DNA of 64,000 nt from Acanthamoeba castellanii str. Neff (Eukaryota > Discosea > Longamoebia > Acanthamoebidae). The notes below the pieces were generated by a model. The model had not been told where the DNA came from. It ran no database searches and saw only the letters and a list, made by a program, of their open reading frames with translations. This document shows positions 31,601-42,579 of the stretch, piece after piece (the first letter of the stretch is position 1; each line of letters starts with the position of its first letter). The DNA is taken from assembly GCF_000313135.1 (NCBI RefSeq), contig NW_004457442.1:176917-240916 (forward strand), read 5' to 3'. The position numbers were made by a program, and so were the translations under genes.

Positions 31601-33060
31601 GTTGTTGGTGTTGTGTAGTGCATGCAGCACCTGAGGTTTGTTACAGCACCCTGCATATGGCACATTGGGCTGACTGGGCGAACCTCTTGATGTACCTTTT
31701 GAACCTCCATGACAAGTGCTCACTCCAACCCATCTCAAAAGTTTTATTGCATACACATACATGACAACAAAAACTGTAAAACTGGATGCTTACTCTATCA
31801 CATACACATACACAATGTCTACACATTTGAACTACCATTTCTTTGTTTATCACAGACATGTTGGCACAAAGTATAATCTGACTCTACCTTGTTTTGTGTC
31901 AGTGCTACTTGGAACAACCTCAAAATGCACCTTGCTTTTGCTTTCACCCCCTCCATCAATTCCATAATCAGTGGCCAACATGGTGCCCTAACTTCCAGTT
32001 CATGTACAACCTCCCACCATATTCAGTCAGTTGCACTCACAGACAGAACTTCATTCTTCACAGTTGTGCTGAATTAGAGCACTATTCCTGAAGTTAAAAT
32101 TCCACTCCATTTCATGCTGCTAAATTCACTTTTAACTCCACAAATTCCAAGTCTTTATGAAATCATTTTCATCTCAAGTCTCTCAATATCACTTATATGC
32201 AGCAGTCTAGCATGTCAAAATCACACATGCAGATCCAAATCTTCCAAACTGCCCTATAAATCAAAAATGTCAAATCTCACACAATTTTAGCACAACAAAA
32301 ATTCCACAGTCATTTGTGACCTCTCATTTCAAATGACCACAAGTTCTATTGCCTTTCCATCATGTTGCATCTTGTACTCAGACTGGAGTTTTATTGGCTC
32401 TTTCCCTGTGTATGAGCTTCCAGACATCTCCATTAACACCTTCATGGCACCAAATGCCATGTGGGTGACATGCTGGTCCTGACAGAGGTGGTCAGTGTAG
32501 CAGGATGCCATGGTGTGGGTGCAGATGATGTATTGCTCCTACCATTTATATAGGCCTATACTGACAAACAAAATCACTTTTCAAAATTACAACCTCTTAT
32601 TTCAAATGAGCACAAGTTCTGTTTGAGTCATCAGCACCATCACCTCAACCAGCACCTGACATTGGTCTTCATCATCTATGTTATTTTATACTTGTTGCCT
32701 GCCAGTCAACTGGGACTGGTTCTTCATCCCATGACTTGTTGTCCTCTTCATGGTTGAGGCTGTAGGGAACATAAAGGCAGAATAACATAATCACAGGGTC
32801 CTTCCAGAATACTATTGAAAAGGCCACAGCAAAATTTGCCTTGCCAAGGCCTCAAAAGGCATATCCCAGACATCAACCTCCCTCTTTGGAATGGAGAGGC
32901 TGGCCAAGTTGGACAGCCAGCTCCCAGACGTCCTGATGGATCTTTGCAAGCTGCAGCAGTGTGCCCCCTTGTTGGACTGCTTGTGGAGATCCTTGCGCAC
33001 AATAGCAACTCACCTGGATATGCCCCTTTAGTAGTCACTCTGGTCCTCCACTTATGAATA
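31601..33060. other. Right non-coding arm of the element
   Basis: AT-rich, CpG-poor sequence without a convincing gene. It contains two 20-bp motif copies (31746, 31797), two direct copies of the subterminal repeat (32319-32347 and 32566-32618) and the 12-bp palindrome TATAGGCCTATA at about 32549. Confidence 0.6.
32566..32618 (+). repeat. Right subterminal repeat of the element
   Basis: Inverted counterpart of 24277-24331 at the other end of the CpG-poor region, with a partial direct copy 220 bp further inside at 32319-32347. Confidence 0.7.
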
Positions 33061-33091
33061 TGGCCATACTGCCCTACAGTTGGAGGTTGAT

Positions 33092-33188
33092 GGATACGAC
33101 TTCCCATCCGAACAGCGAAGTTAAGCTGCGCCAGGCGGTGTTAGTACTGGGGTGGGCGACCACCCGGGAATCCCCCGTGCCGTATCCT
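33092..33188 (+). rRNA. 5S rRNA pseudogene, 5' third rearranged
   Basis: From CTTCCCATCCGAACAGCG (33100) to the terminal GCCGTATCC the sequence is nearly identical to the intact 5S gene at 57801-57919, including the T-run after it. The 5' end differs: GGATACG A is joined directly to CTTCCC, deleting about 22 nt. A detached GGCCATACTGC block, which is normally internal, sits upstream at 33062-33072. The transcript could not fold normally at helix I/II. The break coincides with the right edge of the CpG-poor element. Confidence 0.85.
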
Positions 33189-33303
33189 TTTGCTCATATC
33201 TTCTGGTACGCTGAGGCAGGTTCCCTTTTTGCTTGATGCTGGTTAGGGACCCCTGGTGTGTGGTGTGCGTGTGTTGGCAGGTAGGTTTAGGTGTTTATGT
33301 GAG

Positions 33304-34173
33304 TCACCACGGCCAATACTCGCGGGCCGTTCGCTTCCACTTGTCCACTTGCCGTCGCGCGTCAGTCTCGAATCGGGCCAGTGCTCGGTCGACGTCTTTC
33401 CACCGGTGCATCGGGCCGTAGGTCGTGTACGCCAGCCAACCGGCCCCAACCGCGCAGCCGGCCCACACCAAACGCCGCAAGCGCGCCACCCACATTGCTC
33501 GCTCCTCCCAAGTCTGTCACCATACAAGACACGAGGTCAGATTGGAGTGTACAATCAAGAAAGGCAATGAGAGATGCAGGGCATATATAGGGTGCACAGA
33601 CCCTCAGTTCACTTCCGTTGATGGTCTTGATGCCGATCGTGATTGCCCGCGGGCCGTAGTACCCGGTCGTCACGAAGAGGCCCCGAGAGGGTGAGATCTT
33701 GTTGAGATTCAAAACCTGTAGTAACAAGAGTGGTCAGCACTCCTCTACAATAACGTTAAGCAGCACTAGCACGCCGCGCACCTCCTTGAACTTGGCGACA
33801 TGCTCAAGGTCTATTCGTGGCATGTTTTTACACTCGACGTAGCGTCGAAAGAATAGGCCGTACGACAGATCGATCTCGCTGCAGCCAGCCAGAACATGAA
33901 TACAAGATGAAATTGTGGGGAGATGAAATTAAATCTCGAACAATAATTTGATGGCGCGTTGGAGGTGGGAAGGAAGCAAGGTTACCTGGTGTTTCCGTAT
34001 CGATCACGCATAATAATGTTGCGTCGTACGTTCCATTTGCCAAGCCGTTTGAGGATGCGCGCCACCCTATCCTCCAATGCCGCCCCATTAATTACGGCTT
34101 GACTCGGACCCGGTCGTGGCGGTTGTGGTGGGCTGTTCGGCCGCACGCCTGATCGTTGCGGCCTCGCTTGCAT
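33304..34173 (-). CDS. PD-(D/E)XK (Mrr/RRG7-like) nuclease with C-terminal helix
   Basis: Exons 34173-33986, 33878-33782, 33715-33602 and 33513-33304 encode 202 residues. Catalytic pattern: E34 in AALEDRVARIL, D66 in SEIDL, and E78/K80 in YVECKN, followed by HVAKFKEVLNL and GLFVTTGYYGPRAI. This order is typical of restriction-endonuclease-like Mrr and fungal RRG7 proteins. The N-terminus is basic and Pro-rich with no acidic residue in the first 33, compatible with mitochondrial import. The last exon adds a hydrophobic segment (LVWAGCAVGAGWLAYTTYG) that may span a membrane. I infer an organelle-associated nuclease; substrate unknown. Confidence 0.75.
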
Positions 34174-34280
34174 AGATGCAGATTAGATCAGATCTCTCGC
34201 TCAGCCTGCCCTGGCTTCCAAGAAAGCAATTTCATTTCTTTTTCTTTTTCTTTACAAAAGAACGAAGGTGTTGGGGGAGT

Positions 34281-34348
34281 GCCGGTAGTCGAGTGGCTTA
34301 CTTCGCATTCTTAATATTAAGGTAGTGGGATCAACACCCACCCCGGCC
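34281..34348 (+). tRNA. tRNA-like sequence, probably degenerate
   Basis: GCCGGTAGTCGAGTGGCTTA looks like an acceptor strand plus D arm. GTGGGATCAACACCCAC forms a 5-bp T stem with a 7-nt loop lacking the TTC start, and CCCCGGCC can pair with GCCGG for 5 bp only. The anticodon stem does not pair well, so no isotype is assigned. Likely a pseudo-tRNA. Confidence 0.4.
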
Positions 34349-34360
34349 TCCACTAAGAAG

Positions 34361-34386
34361 GGCTGGGTAGCTCAATCGGTAGAGCG
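34361..34386 (+). tRNA. tRNA 5' half without a matching 3' half
   Basis: The segment contains TAGCTCAATCGGTAGAGCG, a canonical D arm preceded by a 7-nt acceptor strand. The anticodon arm is not recognisable after it, and no T arm follows at normal distance. It is a fragment unless a long intron is present. Confidence 0.4.
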
Positions 34387-34966
34387 TAATAGCACAATAG
34401 CTGCTGATCATGTCACTCCCCTTTTTGGACAAGGGACAACCTCCTGGCTCTGGCTACCCTTCACTTCCAACCCGGGTGGAGCTAACTTGATACCTTTAAT
34501 GCTGCAGCATCCATCACCTTCAATGAACGCTCCATAATCATTTTAGTGTACCTTGTTGGGCTGACATGCCTCGAGCAGGGAGAGCTTTGATGCGCATAAT
34601 CAAGTTCTTCCAGATGGAGACAGAGTGGATGTGCTCGCTGGACGGGACGGCCTACGTGTGGCGTTTAACCAAACGCAACTTCCGCCAGTCCAGCCGGCCA
34701 CTCTGGCCAGCGTGCTGCTCTGTCGTGCGCCATCCCAGCCTGTTCGTCTTTCACCGGGTGGCACTGCACGTTGGTGGAGATGGACAGAAAGTGTGAAGGT
34801 GAGCCTACCAGCGGCAGGTTGCTGACGCTGGGTGACGTCGCCAGCGCGGAACTCGTCTAGTCTTTTCGCCTTCCCTGTGGGCAGCCAATGGCCAATGCCG
34901 TCGCTGTGGAGTGACCTCTTTTCTTCACCCAACACCCTGGCAGAAGGCGCACGCGGCTGTGCAAAG
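34387..34966. other. Non-coding upstream of alpha-mannosidase
   Basis: No convincing gene. Short open frames occur on both strands, including one reading LDGTAYVWRLTKRNF at about 34.64 kb, which could be a remnant. The promoter of the mannosidase gene should lie in the last few hundred bases. Confidence 0.4.
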
Positions 34967-37900
34967 ATGAAGGCTGTGAGCATCTTTATCTTCGTGGTTG
35001 CGTTCTGTGCTATCACTGGTTGCGCGAGCGCCGAAGTTACCAATCTTCACGTGGTCCCGCACACCCACGATGTACGCTTCACTTCCCCATTCTTTCATCA
35101 ATGTTTTTGGATGCCTTTTCCAATAATAATGGCTATCAATTTACGCTCGATCTTACGATGAGTTACTTACTGCGACCACCCAATCGATGCTTGTGGGCAC
35201 TACTCATAATTTTAATACCACACAAATTACGTATTACAATTTTTTGTAATATTACGCGTAGCACTAACTTTAAGAGGGCGGCAGGACGTGGGGTGGCTGA
35301 AAACGGTGGACGAGTACTACTACGGTGCCAACAACACCATTCAGCACGCCGGTGTGCAGTACATTCTCGACTCCGTCATCGCTGCGCTCCTCCAGAACCC
35401 CGAGAGAAAGTACTACGTCCTTAGTTCCACGTCCCCCAATGAGGGGACTCTACTGACGAGTGATTGTACCGGGCAGGTTTATCTACGTAGAGATCGCCTT
35501 CTTCGAGAGGTGGTGGAACGAGCAGTCGGAAGACATGAAGACCATCGTGCGCAGCCTCGTTGGTGCGCGCCGTCTGGAGTTCATCAATGGCGGCTGGTGC
35601 ATGAACGACGAAGCCGGCACCCTCTATCCCGGTACTCTCCATCGCCCAGAAGGACCCACACGATCACCCTCACTCACTCACCACTCCTGCCCGACGTGCG
35701 TGCCTTCATTACCGTGTGGCAGCTGTCATCGATCAAATGACGGAGGGTCACCTCTTCCTGGAGAGGGAGTTTGGGGTGAGGCCGACCATTGGATGGCACA
35801 TTGGTATGTGGCCGATAATGGCTCGCCGAGCAGACTTTTTTCATACAATTAACCCAAATGCTTGCTCTACTCCACTCCAGATCCGTTCGGACACGCGTCC
35901 ACTCAGGCATCGCTCTTTGCTCAGATGGGCTTCAACGGTACGTCTCCCCCGAGTGAGTCCTGGCTGCTCGTAAAGCCTGCTGGTCTCGGAGACGCTGAGG
36001 GTGTTCGGTTGCGCATGTATGTCAGCCTTCTTCTTCTCGAGAATCGACTACCAGGACTACGCTCTCCGCAACAAGACCAAGGAGATGGAAATCGTCTGGC
36101 GGGGCTCCGAGTCGCTCGGCCAGGAGACCGAGATCTTCACCTCGGTCATGTATGGTTCGTGGTCGCCGTCCATTCCTTACTCTCCGCTTTTTTTTTCCTC
36201 TCCCCCCTGCGCTCTCATGTTGAGCTCACCCCGAGGCGACACTATCTTTCCGTGCAGATGGCTACGGTCCTCCGGACGGGTTCTGCTTCGAGTGCGACAA
36301 CGTCCCGCCGATCCAGGACGACCCGCGTCTGTTCGGCGTCAACATCAAGGAGCGCGCTGACAAGCTGGCGGCCGAAATCAAGACCAGACAACTGGCGTAC
36401 GCTCTCTCGCCCGTGTTTTGCGCGACGAGTGATTTGCATTGACCCTAAAGTCGGTAATGGTACGTATGTGGCCTACTAGTTACCGTACCAACAACATTAT
36501 GCTTGCGTTTGGCTCGGACTTCCAGTTCGAGAACGCCAACATCAACTTTAAGAACATGGACAAGCTGATGCGCTACATCAACGCCCATCCCGAGTATGAA
36601 CTTAACATGTTCTACAGCACTCCCTCCATCTACATCGAGGTATAATTATCGATATATCGATGTGTGCATGTGTTATCTGGTAAAACGGTGCTCATGATGT
36701 CTTGCATGTGTCATCACGAAACAGTACGTGCACAAGGCCGCCGAGGAGAAGAATATCGCGTGGACTGTCAAGACGGACGACTTCTTCCCCTACGCCGACT
36801 GCCCTCACTGCTTCTGGACCGGCTACTTCACTTCGCGCCCTGCCCTCAAGGGTCTCCCTGCATCCCTTGTGGTAGCACTTTATTCTCTACAAAATGGCTG
36901 ACGCTCGTTGTGTGGCACCACCGCAGGATACGTGCGCACCCGCTCGAACCTTCTGCACGCGACGGAGAAGCTCATCACCACGGCTCGTGGAGACGTTGAT
37001 GGCGCTGCCAGCCACGACAACATCGCCAAATACGAAGTGCTTGCTCAGGTACGCTGCGGAGCAATGGTGTCTCTTAGTGACGCGGGGCGCTCACTGCATA
37101 GTTTTCATCGTTTCAATGATAGGCCATGGGCGTCGCACAGCACCACGACGCCGTTGCTGGCACTGAGAAGCAGCACGTCGCTGATGGTACGCGCCAGCCA
37201 AATTGCTCGTTCTACGAATGACTGATGATCCCACACACACACACTCCAGATTACGCGGAGCGTCTGTCGATTGGCAGCGATAACGCGCAGGAAGTGGTTT
37301 CGGAGGTGGTGGGCAAGCTGCTGGCGCGCCAGTCGTCGCCGTCTCTCCCCTCGTTCTCCTACTGCCCGCACCTCAACATGAGCGTATGCCCCGCTACGGC
37401 GCAGCTGGCCAACAACAAGGCCGTGCCCGTGGTGGCCTACAACCCCCTGGCCTGGACCCGCACCTTCAACTTCCGCATCCCCGTGCCCGTGCCCGACGTC
37501 GCCGGTACGCGTTGGTGGTACCTACCGACCTTTGTGTCGACGCTATGGCTGACCCATGGGTCACGCAGTGGTGGTGAGCACCAAGGTGGCGATCGCCACG
37601 CAGACGGTGCGCAGCGGGGACGCCTCGGGGCTTCCCTTCATCCTGGAGTTCTCGCTCGACCTGCCTCCCATGGGCTACCTGTCCTTCGTGCTCCAGCGCG
37701 GCTCGTCCGCCAACGACCGCAAGCTGGCCCTCAACGACGAGGCCGAACCCGCCACGTACTCTCAGTTCTCGCCCATGATGCCCTCTGTCGGTCATTGGCC
37801 TGATGCTTGATGCTGAACGGTGGTGGGGTGCGCAGTGGCGGTGCCGTGGCTCACAAGCAGCTGCTGTCGAGCGGCGACAGGGCCGGTCGCGTGTTGGAGA

Positions 37901-39670
37901 ACAAGTACCTCCGGGCCACCTTCTCCTCAGTCACCAACCGTCTGGAGCTGGTCGAGAACCTGCTGACCGGCCAAAAGGTCGTCATCGACCAGGGCCTCCT
38001 GTGGTTCGTTGAACATCTTTGGCTTTGGCTTTGCCAAGTGAGGCAAGATCACCGTACTTATGAGCCACCGTGCTTACTGCAGGTACAACTCGAGCACGGG
38101 GAACAACAAGCTCTCGATCCAGCCGAGCGGCGCGTACATCTTCCGCCCCAACGAGACCTACGCCTTCAACATGACCAAGGACAACGTCCCCTCGATTCAA
38201 TTCCTCACCGGTCCCCTCTCCTCGGGTACCCGTTCCCCTGTTACTACCGATCGCCCACTTTGGTTTTTTTTCCACGTTTTTGGTTTGGTTGTCTGTCGTA
38301 TCTAATGTCTGTGCGTGCAGAGGTGCGCCAGGTGTTCAACTCGTGGGCCACGCAGACGGTGCGCCTGTACGCCGATCAGCCCTTCCTCGAGTTCGAGTAC
38401 ACCATTGGACCCATCGACATCTCCGACAACCGCGGCAAGGAGGTATGGAACACTGGCCTTGTTTTGGTGTGTGTGCGTAACGGTATTCTAAGCATGTGTA
38501 CCGCTCATTACGGCCCACAGGTCATCACGCGCTACGCGACGCGCGGGTTCAGCACGGATTCCACGTGGTACACGGACTCGCAGGGTCAGGAGATGCAGAA
38601 GAGGCGCTACAACTACCGCCCCACGTGGCCGCTCAACGTGACCGAGCCCGTGGCCGGCAACTACTACCCCATGAACTCGGCCGCCTTCCTTCGCAGCGGC
38701 AACGCTCAGATCACGTACGACTGCAGCTGCACCGGGCTTCGCCTTCGCCTTCACCTGGACTGTTGATTGAGCGACGTGTGTGCTCTCCTTTTTGTCAATA
38801 GGGTTGTCAACGATCGCAGCCAGGCTTGTGGAAGCGTTGCCGATGGTGAGCTTGAGGTACTCGAAACTGATTCTGAGAAAACAAACATCGTGTTGGGTGC
38901 TAACAGAGGGTTGACGCTACTGCGAATGATCACAGGTGATGCTGCACAGGCGTCTGCTTCACGACGATTACCGCGGCGTGGGTGAGCCCCTCAACGAGAC
39001 CGAAGCCGTGCGTACGGTCCACCGCCTGTCGTTCACGTCCGTCCAAGAGGCCGGCCGCGCCCTGCGCACTACGGCCTACCACATCAACAACCCTCCCGTC
39101 CTTCTCTTTGCCAACTTTGCCGTACGCTCCCGGTTCCCTCTGTGTTCGAGTCGAGGCCTCCAGTGACTGACCGGGTGGGGGCGGCAGGGTAACGCCAATG
39201 CCTGGTTCGGGTCGTACAACGCCACCTACCTGCCCCTGGTCTCGGCCCTCCCGTCCAACGTGCACCTGCTCAACCTCCGCACGCTGCCCCTCACCGGCGA
39301 GGTGCTGCTGCGTGTGGCCCACATCTACGCCGTGGGCGAGGACTCGGCGCTGTCCAAGCCGGCGCAGGTGGACCTGTCGTCGCTGTTCAAGCACCTGAGG
39401 GTCACCAAGATCTCCGAGATGAACCTGTCGGCCAACCAGCTCAAGAGCCAGGTCAAGCGCTTCAAGTGGAAGACTGCCTCTTCTTCTTCCGCCATTACTC
39501 AGGTACCGAGCCCTCTCCTGCAATAGCCCCCCCCCCATCACGTGAACGCTCATCATGAACTGGGCGCGCAGGATGAGGAGCCGAGGAAGGAGGTGAGCGC
39601 CGATCTGCCCCTCGTGGATCTGCGTCCGATGGAGATCCGCACCTTCATCGTTCGCCTCGAGAAACAGTGA
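34967..39670 (+). CDS. MAN2B1: Lysosomal alpha-mannosidase (GH38)
   Basis: About twenty exons from ATG 34967 to TGA 39668-39670. The signal peptide is [20 protein letters not shown]38 motifs follow in order: VVPHTHD joined across an intron to DVGWLKT (zinc ligands), [37 protein letters not shown] (catalytic nucleophile Asp), [46 protein letters not shown] (zinc His), [20 protein letters not shown], and the C-terminal RLEKQ. It trims alpha-linked mannose from glycoproteins in lysosomes. The end is 73 bp from the convergent AIG1-family gene. Individual exon ends were not all fixed. Confidence 0.93.
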
Positions 39671-39743
39671 ATCGTCAGTGGCTCTGCACAGTCTGAAAAG
39701 AAAGGAACATTCTTTGCATTGGCCGTGTAGCGAAGGTACACAT

Positions 39744-40448
39744 TCACTCGGGCTTTCGGGGTGGGGCGTAGTGGAGGTGGAGTCGAGCCGAGCGCAGAAG
39801 GTGCGAGACGAGAAGGGCGGCGACAACGGCGATGGTGGCAAAGCCCAGGAAGGTGGAGAAGGTGAAGCCGGACATGAAGGGGTAGGGCCACCGGCCGCTC
39901 TTGGCGTAGAGCGCGGCGGTCAGGTGCAGGTAGGCGATGACGCCGCCCACAAGCACGCTCAGCTCGAGCAAGAGCGAGACGGGCGGATGGTGGCGAAAGA
40001 AGGCGCGAGGCCGACGGTGGAGGGCAAGGAACTCCAGAGCGAGCACGACCATGGGCAGCGTGTGTTGGATGTGGTTGAGGAGAGCCGGGAAGGCGAAGGC
40101 GCGAGGGAAGATGAGCTCCCGGTCGTAGAAGAAGAGGCCCCAGAAGATGGTGGTGACGATCACGGCGAAGAAGCATGCCAGCGCGAAGAGCAGTTCGTGC
40201 AGCTGCAGGGTGAAGGCCCAGAGCTTGCTCGCCTGCTCTTTCGCGCGTTGGCTCGCACGAAGGAGCCGTACGTCGACCACCAGCGCAACGCAGAGGAAGG
40301 CGCCCAACGTCGCCAGCCCCCACATGGTGAACATCAGCACGAGCCAGGGCGCCAGCATGCCGAGCTGCCTCAGCCACACCACGGAGTACGCCACAACCGC
40401 CAGGCTCACCGCGTGAAACCCGAGACGCAGCCATCCCGTCGCCGCCAT
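39744..40448 (-). CDS. AIG1: FAR-17a/AIG1-family membrane protein
   Basis: Single exon of 234 residues with about six hydrophobic segments (SLAVVAYSVVWL, LVLMFTMWGLATLGAFLCVA, LLFALACFFAVIVTTIFWG, LLELSVLVGGVIAYLHL, FLGFATIAVVAALLVSHL). Family marks are FTMWGL (position of the reactive Thr in human AIG1/ADTRP), LNHIQHTLPMVVLALEF (conserved His) and GRWPYPFM. Human relatives hydrolyse fatty-acid esters of hydroxy fatty acids; that function is inferred here from the family. A charged, Arg-rich C-terminus faces the cytosol in the usual model. Confidence 0.82.
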   Translation of the reverse strand: MAATGWLRLGFHAVSLAVVAYSVVWLRQLGMLAPWLVLMFTMWGLATLGAFLCVALVVDVRLLRASQRAKEQASKLWAFTLQLHELLFALACFFAVIVTTIFWGLFFYDRELIFPRAFAFPALLNHIQHTLPMVVLALEFLALHRRPRAFFRHHPPVSLLLELSVLVGGVIAYLHLTAALYAKSGRWPYPFMSGFTFSTFLGFATIAVVAALLVSHLLRSARLHLHYAPPRKPE

Positions 40449-40708
40449 GATGTTGTCTGTTGCTTACGCAGTGGTTTTGTGGTGGTTTATTGCTCGCACG
40501 TTGTGGGCTGCCGCGTGGCAGGTGCCGCCTTGGAGCTGGAAAATGAAATGTTAGATACGAGAAAATAAAAGGAAATTGAAATGGGGAAGTTTCTGGGAAG
40601 GAAAGTGAGCAAACAACGGCAAGGGGCTACAAGACGGCGGCGGCTTGACACTCGCTGCCACCACTTGCTGCCACCAAGAAGACACGCACAAGAGAAGAAG
40701 ACGTCGTC

Positions 40709-42513
40709 ATGAGCCACAACAAATCCCGAAAAAACTACCTGGGTCCGGTGGGCTTTACTTCCATATGGTACGACACGTACGCGGTGACGGATGAAGGTTG
40801 GATGCTGACGCATCAAGAGCAGGGAAGCAGTGAAGGCAGGTAATGCCGAGCGCGTGAAGATGCACCTGAGTGGGCGCAACTCCATCAACCTCAACGGCGT
40901 GCAAAACGGTTCGTGCCCTTTCATTTTATTTCATTTTTATTTTTTCAATTAATAAATAAAATATTATAATGTAAACAAACCTATTTTACTATTGTTATTG
41001 CGGTAAACAAATCCATGATTTAAATTCATCAATTTTAATTTCAGGTTGTACGCCGCTGTACCTGGCGGCGCAGAACAACAAGCCAGCGATGATCCGTCTG
41101 CTGGCCAAGGAGAGCGTCAATCCCAACATCCACTGCCAGGGCTACTCGCCTCTTGGGATTGCAGCCATGAACGGTAGGGCCCAAGCTCTCCGGTTTGGTG
41201 CGGTGTAAAATGCATTGATTTTAACGGTTCCTGGTCCTAGGCTTTACCGAATGCGTGAAGGAGCTGCTGGAGTTGCGAGCCAATCCGAACTCGGTACACT
41301 CACTTGACGTCACGCCCGGTCCATCATGTCTTATTTTGTTCCATTCTCGTTGATGTGGGGCGCAGACCGACTTGCCTCTGCATGCGGCAGCCTACAGCGG
41401 CTTTGCCTCGGTGGCCGAGGTACCGACCGACCAACCGCTTGTCTGCGCAAGCAACGAAATCGACACAGCACAGGCCATAAGTGGTAACTCACCCGTGGTG
41501 TCGTTGTGTAATGCTCTTGGTGGCCGCGGTTCTCCGCAGGTCCTGCTTCAGAATGGCGCCTCGCTCGACAAAAAGGACGACGAAGGCCGGACACCTTTGA
41601 TGCTCGCATTGATCCACGGACACGAAAAGGTCTCGTTCGTTTCCGCATCGCTCGAGACTTTGTGTGTATTGGCCTCGAGTAGTCCTTCCATATTGACCCC
41701 GTCGTTGCGCTGCTGCTGCTGCGTGCTCGTGCACAGGTGGCAGAGCTCATATTGCAGAAGGGCCTCAAACAGGGGATGCCCAGTGTCAATGATAAGACGA
41801 ATCTCCCGCCGACGAGTGTCTACAATACTCAGGACTATGCCTACTCCAACCCCAACTGCGGGCGTGCGGTTCGTTTGCCTGGGCCACTGCGTGCTGCTTC
41901 TCCCCGGCTTGCTTGGCTTTCTTACGCTCGGGCCTTTTTTTTTGGCCTCTCATGTCGGCGAGCAGGCTCTGCACTTTGCCGCAGAATTCGAAGGCGGGCG
42001 TCACTTGGTGGAGCTCCTCCTCTCGCCCTCGCTCGCCGTCGATGTGAACGTGACCGATCGCTTTGGCCGCACTCCGGTACGAGTCATCACTTCCTTCGTT
42101 CTCAACGTGGCTGGCCGTGGCACTAACTCAAACCCGAACAGTTGCACCTGGCGCTGGCAACGAATCACGGGACGGAGATCGCCAAGCGCCTCTTGAAGGA
42201 GCCGGCCATTGATGTGACTCTCACCGACGAGAAGATGCGCTTGCCTCTACATATTGCGTGCACCAAGGGAGGGCACGAGGTAAAAAAAAGGCCATCTCAT
42301 TTCTCTCGCTTTCATTCTTTTTTTCCTCTCTCATTTCACACAGTCCTGGGCGCTAACTTGGCTTTTTGGTGTGCAACAGGTCGTGTCTGCGTTGGTCGAC
42401 TTGGCGCCACATCTGATCAACGCCAAGGACGAACATGGAGCGACTCCTCTTCATCGTGCCATCAAGTACGCCACACCTTCTTGGGTTTTGGCCAGGCTAA
42501 ACTCATGTTTGAG

Positions 42514-42579
<66 letters not shown>

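Larger units (their letters stand above)
24977..31816. repeat. Dispersed 20-bp alternating Pu/Py motif, about 16 copies
   Basis: The core form is ATTGTGTATGTGTATGTGAT or its reverse complement, with variants in which the central 12 bases are flipped or self-complementary (ATTGCATATGCATACACAAT). Copies start at 24977, 25617, 25700, 26386, 26438, 27004, 28016, 28202, 28254, 29010, 29082, 29786, 29857, 31746 and 31797; a related perfect palindrome is at 27630. Each is 20 bp. They fall in the introns or just outside the exons of the two element genes, in both orientations. None was noticed elsewhere in the window. Confidence 0.8.
24100..33060. mobile_element. Degraded CpG-poor mobile element with two divergent genes
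   Basis: Between about 24.1 and 33.06 kb the sequence becomes AT-richer and strikingly poor in CpG, with TpG/CpA in excess, unlike both flanks. It carries two divergently transcribed, intron-containing and broken genes (minus 25.0-28.7 kb, plus 28.86-31.6 kb). About 16 copies of a 20-bp motif lie in or beside the introns, and related inverted sequences occur near both ends (24277-24331 against 32566-32618). The right edge runs into a damaged 5S rRNA gene. The plus gene resembles DUF7869 proteins, which occur as repeated, element-like genes in many eukaryotes. The transposition mechanism is unknown. Exact ends and a target-site duplication were not found. Confidence 0.7.

Noticed and set aside
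24100..33060. Integrated viral genome
   Set aside because: Genes contain many spliceosomal-type introns and no capsid, polymerase or packaging motif was seen; a transposon-like element fits better.
34600..35043. Minus-strand ORF of 147 codons upstream of the mannosidase gene
   Set aside because: It overlaps the mannosidase signal-peptide exon in antisense and has no recognisable domain.
39678..40568. Long plus-strand ORF of 296 codons
   Set aside because: It is the antisense shadow of the AIG1-family gene; its composition is Glu/Gly-rich without domains.
42516..42578. Coding Cys-Val repeat from the TG run
   Set aside because: It lies between a clear donor side and acceptor in the ankyrin/BTB gene and is intronic.
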